DNA from: Methylococcaceae bacterium UBA7658
GTDB lineage: Bacteria; Pseudomonadota; Gammaproteobacteria; Methylococcales; Methylomonadaceae
DNA: 44,933 nucleotides
Direction of reading: 5' to 3'
Assembly (NCBI GenBank): GCA_002483425.1
Contig: DLHW01000030.1
Coordinates: 147,307-192,239, forward strand
Shown piece after piece: positions 8,677 through 17,259 of the stretch. The first letter of the stretch is position 1. Each line of letters begins with the position of its first letter. The notes below the pieces were generated by a model that saw nothing but the letters and a program-made list of their open reading frames with translations, did no database searches and was not told the origin of the DNA. A program made the position numbers and the translations under genes.

Positions 8677-9962
8677 AAATATAGGCGTGATAAGAGCTGG
8701 AAAGCCGGGGCGGAAACATTACGACAAAAAGCTGCTGATTTTAGGCAAATTATTCAATCTCAGACTAACTCTATACAGTCAATTCCGAACGAGCCTCGGA
8801 AATTAAAAGCGTATTGGAGCAAGCAAAAGCAAACCATTCTGAAATGCTGAATATGGCAATTCGGGATTTGGATCGGATGATAATAGCGTCCGAAGTTATT
8901 ACTAATTCTATCCAAGAAAATGCGGCTCAAAATCCTTGGGCACGTTGGGATGTTAGCTATGCATCATTCCAAAAGAGCTATACGGATGCTGTCCAATGAT
9001 CATCATCGCACACAGAAAAGCTCCAACAACTCCGTTCATTGGAAGACAAGATCACCGAACTTTCAAAAGAGGCCACGAAAACACGCGAAATTTTAGCGAC
9101 ACTGACCTCTGCGGAAGCTAACTATTTTCGGCACGAGAAGAGTGGTTGAACGCTCAAATTGAACGAGACGACCTTATTGGCCGAGAGTGCGCCGCTCTGA
9201 CTGAACGATCTGGCGGTTTAATTCGGGTACAGTTAAAATGCCATTCTGATTGCACGATGTTTTTATCTCTATTGAAGCAAGGGCTTTCTGGTTCTCGCGT
9301 TCAGTCAACCAAGCCTGAAGGATTGAGTGCAAAAATTACCGAGGAGTCTGAAGCTATGACAATATGAGGCGCCATTTTAGACGAGCTTGAAAAACTTGCC
9401 GACTATGACCCTGAGCGCTCTAAATCAGAAACACGACCAAGTTCCTACTTTGCAGACCAGTGGCTTTACAACTAATGACGTGGATAGGGTCGCTAAAACG
9501 CTAAAGCCAGATGACTGGCTATCTCTTTCGCTTGCTCCAATTGAATCTACACCCGTTTATGAATTTCGAGCACGAGAAGCCGAATATATACCTCTCGAAA
9601 ACGCATCGGCAGGTCAACAAGCAACCGCCTTGCTCAAGGCATTACTTAACCAGCCTGGTCCTCCGCTTATTATCGATCAGCCGGAAAAAGACCTCGACAA
9701 TCCCGTAATGCTTGCAATTGTTGAGCAGCTATGGGAAGCAAAACAACTTCGACAAATCATATTTGCCAGCCACAATGCAAACCTGGTCGTAAATGGCGAT
9801 GCTGAGCTAGTAGCTTGGTACAGAACAGCTAGTGATCAATCACGAGGAACAATCAAAGGTTTTGGCGCTATCGACGTTCCTGACACTCGAGAAGCAATCA
9901 AGCAGATTATGGAAGGTGGCGAAGCTGCTTTTAGGTTGCGACGTGAGAAATATGGTTTATAA
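8671..9962 (+). pseudogene. broken gene for a TrlF-family AAA-like ATPase (3' part)
   Basis: The C-terminal 170 or so residues carry the signature of SMC/AAA-like ATPases of the TrlF type: a GQQATALLKALL signature helix, the Walker B stretch PPLIIDQPEKDLDN, then ASHNANLVVNGDAE. Upstream, coding sequence continues as coiled coil but in shifting frames. One frame runs from 8671 (RDKSWKAGAETLRQKA) to about 8795 and another takes over (VLEQAKANHSEML). That frame has an in-frame TGA at 8997 and reads on (EKLQQLRSLEDKITEL) until a shift near 9135. A stop follows at 9365, and a last shift near 9410-9440 restores the C-terminal frame. The N-terminal domain and Walker A are gone. TrlF-type proteins are SMC-like ATPases with an N-terminal PHP domain, often found in accessory or defence loci. 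This copy cannot be functional. Confidence 0.75.
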
Positions 9963-10048
9963 CCTGAACATTGAATAGAATTATTTTTTTCATAGAATAT
10001 TAAATATTATCTATATAACAATAAGTTATGTTAATTATTAGAAATGTG

Positions 10049-10324
10049 TTAGTCGTAACTGTAATGCTTACGCAATGGCTTGACGACCTGCCAATGGCTA
10101 TTCAGACCTTCTGGAAAAACAACCAAATCTCCAGGTAAAATTCGGACAGGTTCTCCGCCTTCGGGTGTCACCAGAATTTCGCCTTCCAAAATATAGGCGG
10201 TTTCGGTTTCGTCAAAGTCGATGGAAAACTCTGACACTTCTTTCTCCCAAATATCCCAATTCGCCACACCTAATTTTTTTAGTCGTTCTTCGCTGGGATT
10301 ATGTTCAATTGTAATTTCTGGCAT
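10049..10324 (-). CDS. small cupin-domain protein
   Basis: The 91-residue product is a single cupin beta-barrel. The core reads TAYILEGEILVTPEGGEPVRILPGD followed by LVVFPEG and SHWQV, typical of the DUF861/EutQ-like cupin group. Members are small cytoplasmic proteins, some linked to ureidoglycine or ethanolamine metabolism, most of unknown function. It starts with ATG at 10324 and lies alone between the decayed TrlF region and gyrB. An array of TGTCA repeats sits in its upstream region and could be its control region or a mobile-element end. Confidence 0.8.
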   Translation of the reverse strand: MPEITIEHNPSEERLKKLGVANWDIWEKEVSEFSIDFDETETAYILEGEILVTPEGGEPVRILPGDLVVFPEGLNSHWQVVKPLRKHYSYD

Positions 10325-10361
10325 GGGTTTACTTTGGTTTTAAAAAAAATTTCATTTTCTA

Positions 10362-10416
10362 TGTCACAAGAATTTCACATACTTGTCACTAATTTCACTT
10401 TTCGTGTCATTTTACA
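10362..10416. repeat. three regularly spaced TGTCA repeats, possible transposon end or operator
   Basis: TGTCA occurs at 10362, 10384 and 10405, so the copies are 22 and 21 bases apart. The first two are embedded in a longer shared unit: TGTCAC, a short AAT-containing stretch, then TTTCAC. Two-turn spacing on one face of the helix suggests several bound protomers. The inverted strand contains ATTAGTGACAA, which is also present near 8176. The array lies between the cupin start and the gyrB stop. Confidence 0.4.
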
Positions 10417-10420
10417 AATA

Positions 10421-12883
10421 TCAAACATCAAGATTCGTCGCATCAAGGGCATTTTTGACGATAAAATCCCGGCGGGGTTCGACGACATCGCCCATAAGGG
10501 TAGTGAAGATTTCGTCGGCGGCGATGGCGTCTTCGATGCGGACTTGGAGCAGACGGCGGTTGTTAGAATCTAACGTGGTTTCCCAAAGTTGTTCGGGGTT
10601 CATTTCGCCAAGGCCTTTATATCTTTGAATATGTTGGCCTTTTTTGGTTTCTTTCATCATCCATTCGAAGGCTTGTTTGAAGGTTTTTACGGAATGTTGG
10701 CGTTCGCCCATTTTAATGCACGAGGTTTCCGTAAACAAGCCTGTGGTGTCTTGGGCGTATTGGGCGAGTTTTTGGTAATCCTTGCTGTGGAAAAATGAAG
10801 CTGTCACGATAAAGATTTTGGTAATGCCGTGCTGTTTTTTATTGATGGTCGCCGTGAAATCTTCGCTCGCTTTATAGTCGATCTTGATTTCAAATTCAGC
10901 TTTCTTTTCATTTAATTTTATGCCTTGTTCTAACTTGTCGAACCACTCTCTAAGATGCTGTCCGTCTTGTTTGTGGTGTTCTGTCAAGGGTTCTAAATAA
11001 GTTAATTGTTCAATAAAAACATCATCATAACGTCTTGATAAGCGATCAATAATACTCGCTATCTGGGTAAATGCATTGGCCAATTTTTCCAGGCCTTGGC
11101 CTTGGATAGGAGGTGCAGTTTCATCGGTAATTAATTGGGTTTTATCTAACGCTAACTGGATAAGATATTCGCTTAGTTGGGCATCGTCTTTGACATAATG
11201 TTCTTGCTTGCCTTTCTTCACTTTATATAAGGGCGGCTGGGCGATGTAGATATAGCCTTTTTCGATGATTTCGGGCAATTGACGATAGAAGAATGTAAGC
11301 AACAAAGTCCTTATGTGCGATCCGTCCACGTCCGCATCGGTCATGATGATGATACGGTGGTAACGAAGTTTTTCGATGTTGTATTCATCCTTACCAATAC
11401 CGCAACCTAACGCGGTAATCAAGGTGCCGACTTCTTCTGATGAAATCATTTTGTCGAAACGAGCTTTTTCCACGTTCAGGATTTTGCCTTTGAGCGGCAG
11501 GATAGCTTGGGTGCGCCGATCCCGTCCCTGTTTAGCGGAGCCGCCCGCAGAATCCCCTTCAACCAGGAACAGTTCTGATAAGGCGGGGTCTTTTTCTTGG
11601 CAATCGGCGAGTTTCCCTGGCAAGCCTGCAATGTCCAGAGTGGTCTTGCGGCGCGTCATTTCCCGTGCTTTACGTGCGGCTTCCCGTGCCCGTGCTGCGT
11701 CGATAATCTTGCCGACAATCACTTTGGCGATGTGAGGTTTTTCGAGCAAAAACTCCTGGAGCTTTTCGTTCATGGTGGATTCGACCAACGGTTTTACTTC
11801 GGAAGATACCAATTTATCTTTGGTTTGGGACGAAAATTTAGGGTCGGGTACTTTAACAGATAGCACGGCGGTCAAGCCTTCCCGCGCATCGTCACCGGTA
11901 GTCGTAACCTTTTCTTTTTTCGCCAAACCGCTGGCATCGATGTATTGGTTGATGGTTCGCGTCAATGCACCCCTGAATCCTGCCAAGTGCGTGCCGCCGT
12001 CGCGTTGAGGTATGTTGTTGGTGTAACAGAACACATTTTCTTGATAAGAATCGTTCCATTGCATAGCGACCTCAACCGTGACACCTTCTTTTTCGGCGAT
12101 AAAGTAGAATACGTCGGGAAACAATGGGGTTTTATTTTTATTTAGATGGCTTACAAACGCGCTAATACCACCTTCAAACTCAAAGACATCCTGTTTACCG
12201 GTATTTTCATCCTCAAGAATGATTCGTACGCCAGAGTTTAGAAAAGATAACTCCCTTAAACGCTTCGCTAAGATATCGTAGTGAAATTCGATATTGGTGA
12301 ATGTTTCGGAACTCGGTTTAAAATTAATTAATGTGCCGGAACCTTGTGTCGGTCCGGCCGGAGCCAGTGGAGCCACAGGTTCGCCCATACGATAACTTTG
12401 TTTGTAAAGTTGTCCGTTTTTGCGAATTTCCAAATGTAATTCTTCCGATAACGCATTCACCACAGAAACGCCTACTCCGTGCAATCCGCCTGAGACCTTA
12501 TACGCATTATCGTCAAACTTACCGCCTGCATGTAACACAGTCATGATTACCTCGGCTGCTGAACGGCCTTCTTCTTCATGAATATCGACCGGGATACCTC
12601 TGCCATCGTCGGTCACCGTCACTGAACCATTAGCATGAAGGATAACCTTAACTTCTTTGCAATAACCCGCCAAGGCCTCGTCAATCGAGTTATCGACCAC
12701 CTCGAACACCATGTGGTGCAAACCGGAACCGTCATCGGTATCCCCTATATACATTCCCGGGCGCTTTCTTACAGCATCTAAACCTTTCAATACTTGAATA
12801 TTAGAACTATCGTATTGATTGTTTTTATTAAGCTCGGCGCTATCTCCATTATCCGGGCTGTTTTTGCTTTCTTCATCACTCAT
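10421..12883 (-). CDS. gyrB: DNA gyrase subunit B
   Basis: GyrB is the ATPase subunit of DNA gyrase, which introduces negative supercoils. The 820-residue length fits the long gammaproteobacterial form, including the insert between the TOPRIM and tail regions. Visible motifs are the GHKL ATP site (EVVDNSIDEALAGYCKE, DDGRGIPVDIH, GGLHGVGVSVVNALS), the TOPRIM segment LVEGDSAGGSAKQGRDRR with IIMTDADVDGSHIRTLLL, and the C-terminal IQRYKGLGEMNPEQLWETT. It starts 17 bases after recF, at the end of the dnaA-dnaN-recF-gyrB cluster. Confidence 0.99.
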   Translation of the reverse strand: MSDEESKNSPDNGDSAELNKNNQYDSSNIQVLKGLDAVRKRPGMYIGDTDDGSGLHHMVFEVVDNSIDEALAGYCKEVKVILHANGSVTVTDDGRGIPVDIHEEEGRSAAEVIMTVLHAGGKFDDNAYKVSGGLHGVGVSVVNALSEELHLEIRKNGQLYKQSYRMGEPVAPLAPAGPTQGSGTLINFKPSSETFTNIEFHYDILAKRLRELSFLNSGVRIILEDENTGKQDVFEFEGGISAFVSHLNKNKTPLFPDVFYFIAEKEGVTVEVAMQWNDSYQENVFCYTNNIPQRDGGTHLAGFRGALTRTINQYIDASGLAKKEKVTTTGDDAREGLTAVLSVKVPDPKFSSQTKDKLVSSEVKPLVESTMNEKLQEFLLEKPHIAKVIVGKIIDAARAREAARKAREMTRRKTTLDIAGLPGKLADCQEKDPALSELFLVEGDSAGGSAKQGRDRRTQAILPLKGKILNVEKARFDKMISSEEVGTLITALGCGIGKDEYNIEKLRYHRIIIMTDADVDGSHIRTLLLTFFYRQLPEIIEKGYIYIAQPPLYKVKKGKQEHYVKDDAQLSEYLIQLALDKTQLITDETAPPIQGQGLEKLANAFTQIASIIDRLSRRYDDVFIEQLTYLEPLTEHHKQDGQHLREWFDKLEQGIKLNEKKAEFEIKIDYKASEDFTATINKKQHGITKIFIVTASFFHSKDYQKLAQYAQDTTGLFTETSCIKMGERQHSVKTFKQAFEWMMKETKKGQHIQRYKGLGEMNPEQLWETTLDSNNRRLLQVRIEDAIAADEIFTTLMGDVVEPRRDFIVKNALDATNLDV

Positions 12884-12900
12884 GCTTTCGTTTCCTATTA

Positions 12901-13998
12901 TTAAATTGTTCCATGTGGAACATCAACCGGTTGTAGTTCACCACGTTCCACGTGAAACATTTTATAGCTTTCTAATCTATCTAAATCACCGAAATCACGG
13001 CGTTCCGCCGCGGTTATAAAAACCTGTGTTTTAAAGGTTGTTAAATAATCTAATATTTTTTTTCTATTATCGAAATCTAACTCGGCTGAAAAATCATCGA
13101 AAAGAATACAACCGAAATAGTTCCGTCTTTTAATCATTAATTCAACCTGAGCTAACTTCAGCGCTATGACTAATAACTTTAATTGACCTCTCGACATTAC
13201 ATCTTTTGCCGGTCTATTATCAATGCTGACGAGAAAGTCTGCACGATGCGGACCGCTATTGGTATAACCGTAACGAAGATCCTTCTCCAAATCATTAGTT
13301 AATTGGAGCTCGAAGCAAGTATTTCCCGCCCATCCGGGCATTAATTTAATATCGAATCCTTTAATAATTAGAAATTTTGAAATAGCTTGGATAAGTACCG
13401 GTCTGAGCGCATTTAAGTATTGATTTCTATAATCATCGACCATTGTACCGTAGAACACTAACTCCTGATTCCAAACATTGATTTGATTAATTGTTTTCAG
13501 CTTTAATAAAGCGTTCCGGTGCAATAAAGCTTTTTTATATTTTCGCCAACTTTCTAAAAACTTTGGTTCATTATTAAAAACGCCCCAATCCAAAAATTCT
13601 CGACGTAGCTGTGAACCCGAATCTAATAACTCGAAACTTTTCGGCTGAATGAGTTGCAACGGTAAACTATACGCTAATTGTGATCGCTTTTGATTCGGTT
13701 GATGATTAATATGAATATCAATATTTTTACCGTCCATTTGAATACCCAACTGCTTTAAATATTGATTTTCATTCAATACTTCGGCAAAAAGAGTTAAGTG
13801 GGAGTGATCGAAAGAAATGATGGATTTAACGGACGACGACCGGAATGATTTCGCTCTTCCAAGTAGATAAATGGCTTCAATTAAAGCGCTTTTACCGCTT
13901 CCGTTTTGTCCATAAATAAAATTAAATCCCGGCGCGGGGATTAGTGTTTGCTTGCGGATATTTCTTACATTATAAATATCCAACCTTTGCAAACTCAT
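12901..13998 (-). CDS. recF: DNA replication and repair protein RecF
   Basis: RecF is an SMC-like ATPase that helps load RecA at single-strand gaps. The 365-residue product has Walker A GQNGSGKSALIEAIYLLGRAK near the N-terminus, the signature GPHRADFLV with SRGQLKLLVIALKLAQ, and a Walker B segment CILFDDFSAELD. It sits between dnaN and gyrB in the normal order. The last 60 or so bases contain two parS-like palindromes that encode part of the C-terminal tail (MFHVERGELQPVDVPHG), so this end of the protein may be shaped by the DNA sites. Confidence 0.97.
   Translation of the reverse strand: MSLQRLDIYNVRNIRKQTLIPAPGFNFIYGQNGSGKSALIEAIYLLGRAKSFRSSSVKSIISFDHSHLTLFAEVLNENQYLKQLGIQMDGKNIDIHINHQPNQKRSQLAYSLPLQLIQPKSFELLDSGSQLRREFLDWGVFNNEPKFLESWRKYKKALLHRNALLKLKTINQINVWNQELVFYGTMVDDYRNQYLNALRPVLIQAISKFLIIKGFDIKLMPGWAGNTCFELQLTNDLEKDLRYGYTNSGPHRADFLVSIDNRPAKDVMSRGQLKLLVIALKLAQVELMIKRRNYFGCILFDDFSAELDFDNRKKILDYLTTFKTQVFITAAERRDFGDLDRLESYKMFHVERGELQPVDVPHGTI
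12907..12922. promoter_or_regulatory. parS-like site (ParB binding)
   Basis: TGTTCCATGTGGAACA differs at one position from the 16-bp Pseudomonas-type chromosomal parS sequence TGTTCCACGTGGAACA. Chromosomal parS sites cluster near the origin and nucleate ParB for segregation. This one lies in the last codons of recF. Confidence 0.7.
12944..12959. promoter_or_regulatory. second parS-like site
   Basis: CGTTCCACGTGAAACA matches 14 of 16 positions of the Pseudomonas-type parS and also 14 of 16 of the Bacillus-type consensus TGTTTCACGTGAAACA, with the central CCACGTG or CACGTG core intact. It is 37 bases from the first site, start to start. Confidence 0.65.
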
Positions 13999-14004
13999 AC
14001 CGTC

Positions 14005-15105
14005 CTATAAGCGCATGGGCATGACTATAAATTTATACTCACATACCGTCGGCTCATTGATAAAACAACTGCTGACATTACTTGCAATGGTCAAAAGTAC
14101 AGTGTCCGAATCGATATTAGATACCGCATCTAAAATGTATTGCGCATTGAAAGAAATATTTAAATTATCGCCTCTGTAATCGGAACCGATCTCTTCTTCC
14201 GCTTCATCGTGTTCTGGATTGTGTGTAGTGATCTTTAAATTGTGTTCTGAAAATTCTAACGTTACCCCTTTAAATTTTTCATTAGCTAAAACCGCAACGC
14301 GCGTTAACGATTCTTTTAAAGCAAGCTTATGCACGACGACCGGTTCGTAAAAGGCTTGCTGGAAAACTTTGCTGAAATCTGGATATTTGGCATCAACCAA
14401 TTTTGCTAAAAAGACTAATTGATTAATCTCTACTTTGATATTGTTATTGGAAAGCATTACCGTTATCTCGATATCGGGATTATCCAGTAAACGATAAAGT
14501 TCTAACACCCCTTTTCTGGGCAATATAATACGTATTTCATAATCGGTAGTTGTTTCCAATTGATCTTCATAAACAGCCAAGCGATGACCGTCAGAGGCAA
14601 CGAGTTTGATTTTCTTATTTGAAATATGCAATAACAAGCCGTTCAAGTAATAACGGACGTCTTGGTTTGCCATACAAAAAATCGTCTTTTCGAGCGCTTT
14701 TTTGAATTTACCGGCATTAATTGAAAACTTTTTATCCATTTCCGGTTCCGGAAACTCAGGATACTGTTCCGCAGGCAAACAGCTCAAAGAAAAACGGCTC
14801 TTGTTTGCAGTGACTTTAACCTTATCGTCAAAACTCTCGATTTGAATCTCGGACTTATTAGGTAACAACCGGCAAAGATCTAATAACTTTCGAGCAGGTA
14901 CGGTAATAGCACCTGGAATAGTTTCCGAGACCTCAACGGTTGCAACTAATTGAAGTTCAAGATCCGTGCCTGTCAACGTTAACTGACTGTCTGTTACAAC
15001 TAAAAGCACATTGGCAAGAACCGGCATGGTTTGCCGTTTTTCAATGACGCCAACAAGTTGTTGTAAAGGCGTCAATAAAACATCTCTATTAATAATAAAT
15101 TTCAT
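14005..15105 (-). CDS. dnaN: DNA polymerase III beta subunit (sliding clamp)
   Basis: The clamp encircles DNA and tethers replication and repair polymerases. The 366-residue product begins MKFIINRDVLLTPLQQLVGVIEKRQTMP and ends with FIVMPMRL, both classic for DnaN. It also contains YLNGLLLHI and the SDGHRLAVYE segment of the central domain. It lies between dnaA and recF. The dnaA-dnaN gap of 170 bases contains a DnaA box, and the dnaN-recF gap is only six bases. Confidence 0.99.
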   Translation of the reverse strand: MKFIINRDVLLTPLQQLVGVIEKRQTMPVLANVLLVVTDSQLTLTGTDLELQLVATVEVSETIPGAITVPARKLLDLCRLLPNKSEIQIESFDDKVKVTANKSRFSLSCLPAEQYPEFPEPEMDKKFSINAGKFKKALEKTIFCMANQDVRYYLNGLLLHISNKKIKLVASDGHRLAVYEDQLETTTDYEIRIILPRKGVLELYRLLDNPDIEITVMLSNNNIKVEINQLVFLAKLVDAKYPDFSKVFQQAFYEPVVVHKLALKESLTRVAVLANEKFKGVTLEFSEHNLKITTHNPEHDEAEEEIGSDYRGDNLNISFNAQYILDAVSNIDSDTVLLTIASNVSSCFINEPTVCEYKFIVMPMRL

Positions 15106-15275
15106 ATTTATTCTTTACTTATTTTTATTAGCTTTATAAAAACTGTGCGTATTTAATAATAACTTTTAAATATCAATCTGTTGCAACAATAATAAGGTGT
15201 CCTTAAGGGTGCCGGAATCCTGTTAGTAAAAAACGAAAGTAAGTTTTGAAAAAAGTTATCCACACGCTATCCAGT
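15106..15275. other. dnaA-dnaN intergenic region, candidate origin segment
   Basis: This AT-rich 170-base gap contains one perfect DnaA box, TTATCCACA at 15256-15264, close to the dnaA stop codon. No other perfect box was seen here. In related bacteria the origin lies either here or between dnaA and rpmH. The latter gap (16593-16759) holds only weak matches such as TTATCCGTT. The exact oriC is therefore unresolved, and the dnaN promoter is also expected in this gap. Confidence 0.4.
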
Positions 15276-16592
15276 TTAATGTGACAAGGTTCTCAACAGG
15301 TTAAAGTAATCTTCCGCGACTTTAGTATCCGACTCTTTTAGTTCTTTTATTCTGTTGCAGGCATTAATCACCGTGGTGTGATCTCTGCCGCCAAACGAAT
15401 TACCGATGTCCGGCAGACTCAACGAAGTCAGTTCTCTCGCCAACGACATAGCCACTTGCCGTGGTCTTGTGATGGCTTGTCTACGGCTTTTAGCTGACAA
15501 ATCGGCAACCCGGATTTTGTAATATTCCGCCACGGTTTTCTGGATGTTGTTAATATCCACCAATTTGTCGCGCATAGAGATCAGATCGTGCAAGGCTTCT
15601 TTAGTAAACTCTATGGTAATTTCCCGGCCCGTAAATTGCGAGTTAGCAATAACGCGGCGCAATGCGCCTTCAAGGTCCCGAACATTGGATGGAATCCGTT
15701 TAGCAATAAATACGGCGACATCCTGATGAAGATCGACGCTGGATAACGATGCTTTTTTCATAAGGATAGCTGCTCTAGTTTCCATGTCAGGCGGCTCGAT
15801 TGTTACGGGAAGGCCGCTGCTGAATCTTGATTTAAGCCGTTCGGCGAGATTGGTAATTTCTTTTGGGTATTTATCCGAGGTTAAAACCACTTGGTGTTTT
15901 TTTTCTAATAAGGTATTGAAGGTATGAAAGAATTCTTCTTGCGAGCGTTCCTTACTGGCAAAAAATTGGATATCGTCAATTAATAAAACATCAAGACTGC
16001 GGTAGTATTCTTTAAATACATCAATGGTATTTTGTTGTAAAGCTTTAACCATGTCCTGGACAAACTTTTCCGAATGTACGTAAACGATATTCAAACTAGG
16101 TTTCCGCAGTAAAATGGCATTGCCAATTGCGTGCATCAGATGGGTTTTACCTAAACCGGAACTGCCGTAAATAAGCAAAGGATTATAAGCGCGGCCGACA
16201 TTTTCAGATACTTGTAAAGAAGCCGCTTTGGCTAATTGATTAGATTTTCCTTGTACGAAATTATCGAAGGTATAGGCTTTATTGAGAAAACTTGGACCAG
16301 CCTTTTTTAAATCGGGACGCTTCACCGTTTTCGTATAAGACGGTATGGCGGATGTTTTCGACCCGATTTCCAATACTAAATCCAACGAACCGCTGGAAAA
16401 TTCATTAATCAGTTCTTCGATTTTTAAAAAGAACCGTTCTTTTACCCAATCCATAACAAAACGGTTAGGCGCCAGCAGTTTCAGTTGACCTTCGTTTTCG
16501 ATGGCTTGTAGCGGCCTTATCCACGTATTAAACTCCGAGCTGGAAATTTCATTTTCCAGTTTATTCAGGCAGTTAATCCAAATTGAACTCAT
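15276..16592 (-). CDS. dnaA: chromosomal replication initiator protein DnaA
   Basis: DnaA-ATP unwinds the origin. The 438-residue protein has all four domains. The N-terminal helicase-contact domain contains FNTWIRPLQAIE. The AAA+ domain begins near TFDNFVQGKSNQLA, with Walker A YGSSGLGKTHLMHA and Walker B VLLIDDIQFF. The DNA-binding domain IV carries the signature GGRDHTTVINACNRI. The ATG at 16592 gives the standard N-terminus. The gene diverges from rpmH, as is usual at gammaproteobacterial origins. Confidence 0.99.
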   Translation of the reverse strand: MSSIWINCLNKLENEISSSEFNTWIRPLQAIENEGQLKLLAPNRFVMDWVKERFFLKIEELINEFSSGSLDLVLEIGSKTSAIPSYTKTVKRPDLKKAGPSFLNKAYTFDNFVQGKSNQLAKAASLQVSENVGRAYNPLLIYGSSGLGKTHLMHAIGNAILLRKPSLNIVYVHSEKFVQDMVKALQQNTIDVFKEYYRSLDVLLIDDIQFFASKERSQEEFFHTFNTLLEKKHQVVLTSDKYPKEITNLAERLKSRFSSGLPVTIEPPDMETRAAILMKKASLSSVDLHQDVAVFIAKRIPSNVRDLEGALRRVIANSQFTGREITIEFTKEALHDLISMRDKLVDINNIQKTVAEYYKIRVADLSAKSRRQAITRPRQVAMSLARELTSLSLPDIGNSFGGRDHTTVINACNRIKELKESDTKVAEDYFNLLRTLSH

Positions 16593-16622
16593 CAGGGCGG
16601 GTAATGTATCGGTTAATAATGT

Positions 16623-16650
16623 TTGACAGAGCCGGTTCTAAAGGTAATAT
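16623..16650 (+). promoter_or_regulatory. sigma-70 promoter P1 for rpmH operon
   Basis: TTGACA (16623-16628), a 16-base spacer, then TAATAT (16645-16650). The -35 hexamer is perfect. It lies about 110 bases upstream of rpmH and overlaps the likely dnaA leader on the other strand. Confidence 0.5.
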
Positions 16651-16677
16651 ACAGGATAAAGTAAGATGCTCACAGAA

Positions 16678-16706
16678 TTGACAACTGTAGCCGTTTATCT
16701 TATCAT
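16678..16706 (+). promoter_or_regulatory. sigma-70 promoter P2 for rpmH operon
   Basis: TTGACA (16678-16683), a 17-base spacer, then TATCAT (16701-16706). This near-consensus promoter lies about 54 bases upstream of the rpmH ATG. Together with P1 it forms a tandem promoter pair, as expected for highly expressed ribosomal protein genes. Confidence 0.65.
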
Positions 16707-16759
16707 CCCCAGGCTTTTTTATCCGTTTTTATTGAACAATTTCAAACAGGTTTTTTATA

Positions 16760-16897
16760 ATGAAAAGAACTTACCAGCCCAGCAAAATCAAGCGTGTTAG
16801 AACACACGGTTTCCGTTCACGTATGGCGACAGCCGGCGGTCGTAAAGTGCTTAATGCACGCCGTGCGAAAGGAAGAGTTAGACTAACCGTCGTGTGA
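16760..16897 (+). CDS. rpmH: 50S ribosomal protein L34
   Basis: This 45-codon gene encodes MKRTYQPSKIKRVRTHGFRS and continues to GRVRLTVV, the standard basic L34 sequence of the large ribosomal subunit. An AACAGG ribosome-binding sequence lies upstream, and the stop codon overlaps the GTG start of rnpA (GTGA). It is the first gene of the rpmH-rnpA-yidD-yidC-mnmE operon and is preceded by two good promoters. Confidence 0.98.
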   Translation: MKRTYQPSKIKRVRTHGFRSRMATAGGRKVLNARRAKGRVRLTVV

Positions 16898-17259
16898 TCA
16901 AGGGAAACTACGGTTTTCCTCCGCAGCTAAGACTAAAAAAAGCCGCAGAATTTAAAAAAGTTTTTTCCAATCCAGTTAAATCGACAGACCGTTATTTTAC
17001 ACTTTTAGCAATAAGAACAACGTTCGGTAGTCCTAGAATCGGTCTTGCTATTGCCAAAAAAATAATAAAAACGGCAGTGCATAGGAATTTAATAAAAAGA
17101 ACTGTCAGGGAAAGTTTTAGATTACAACGCCACGAAATGAAGAGTATCGATATTGTCGTTATGGTGCGAAAAGAAGCAATCAATGCGACAACGGAAGTAT
17201 TAAGAACTTCTTTAGATCTGCATTGGCATAGATTGGCGTCTAAATGCGAGCCGCGCTGA
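16894..17259 (+). CDS. rnpA: ribonuclease P protein component
   Basis: This small basic protein assists the RNase P RNA in removing tRNA 5' leaders. The 121-residue product shows the family pattern FPPQLRLKKAAEFKKVF near the N-terminus and the RNA-contacting RNR-like stretch AVHRNLIKRTVRESFR in the middle. It starts at GTG, overlapping the rpmH stop by four bases, which implies translational coupling. It overlaps yidD by 16 bases at the 3' end. Confidence 0.96.
   Translation: MIKGNYGFPPQLRLKKAAEFKKVFSNPVKSTDRYFTLLAIRTTFGSPRIGLAIAKKIIKTAVHRNLIKRTVRESFRLQRHEMKSIDIVVMVRKEAINATTEVLRTSLDLHWHRLASKCEPR

Noticed and set aside
8814..9367. Two separate small plus-strand genes (8814-8999 and 9146-9367)
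   Set aside because: They are fragments of one broken TrlF-like gene. Coding sequence continues past their stops in the same or a shifted frame.
10301..10628. Plus-strand open frames across the cupin-gyrB junction
   Set aside because: They span the 3' end of gyrB on the opposite strand and have no coding features of their own.
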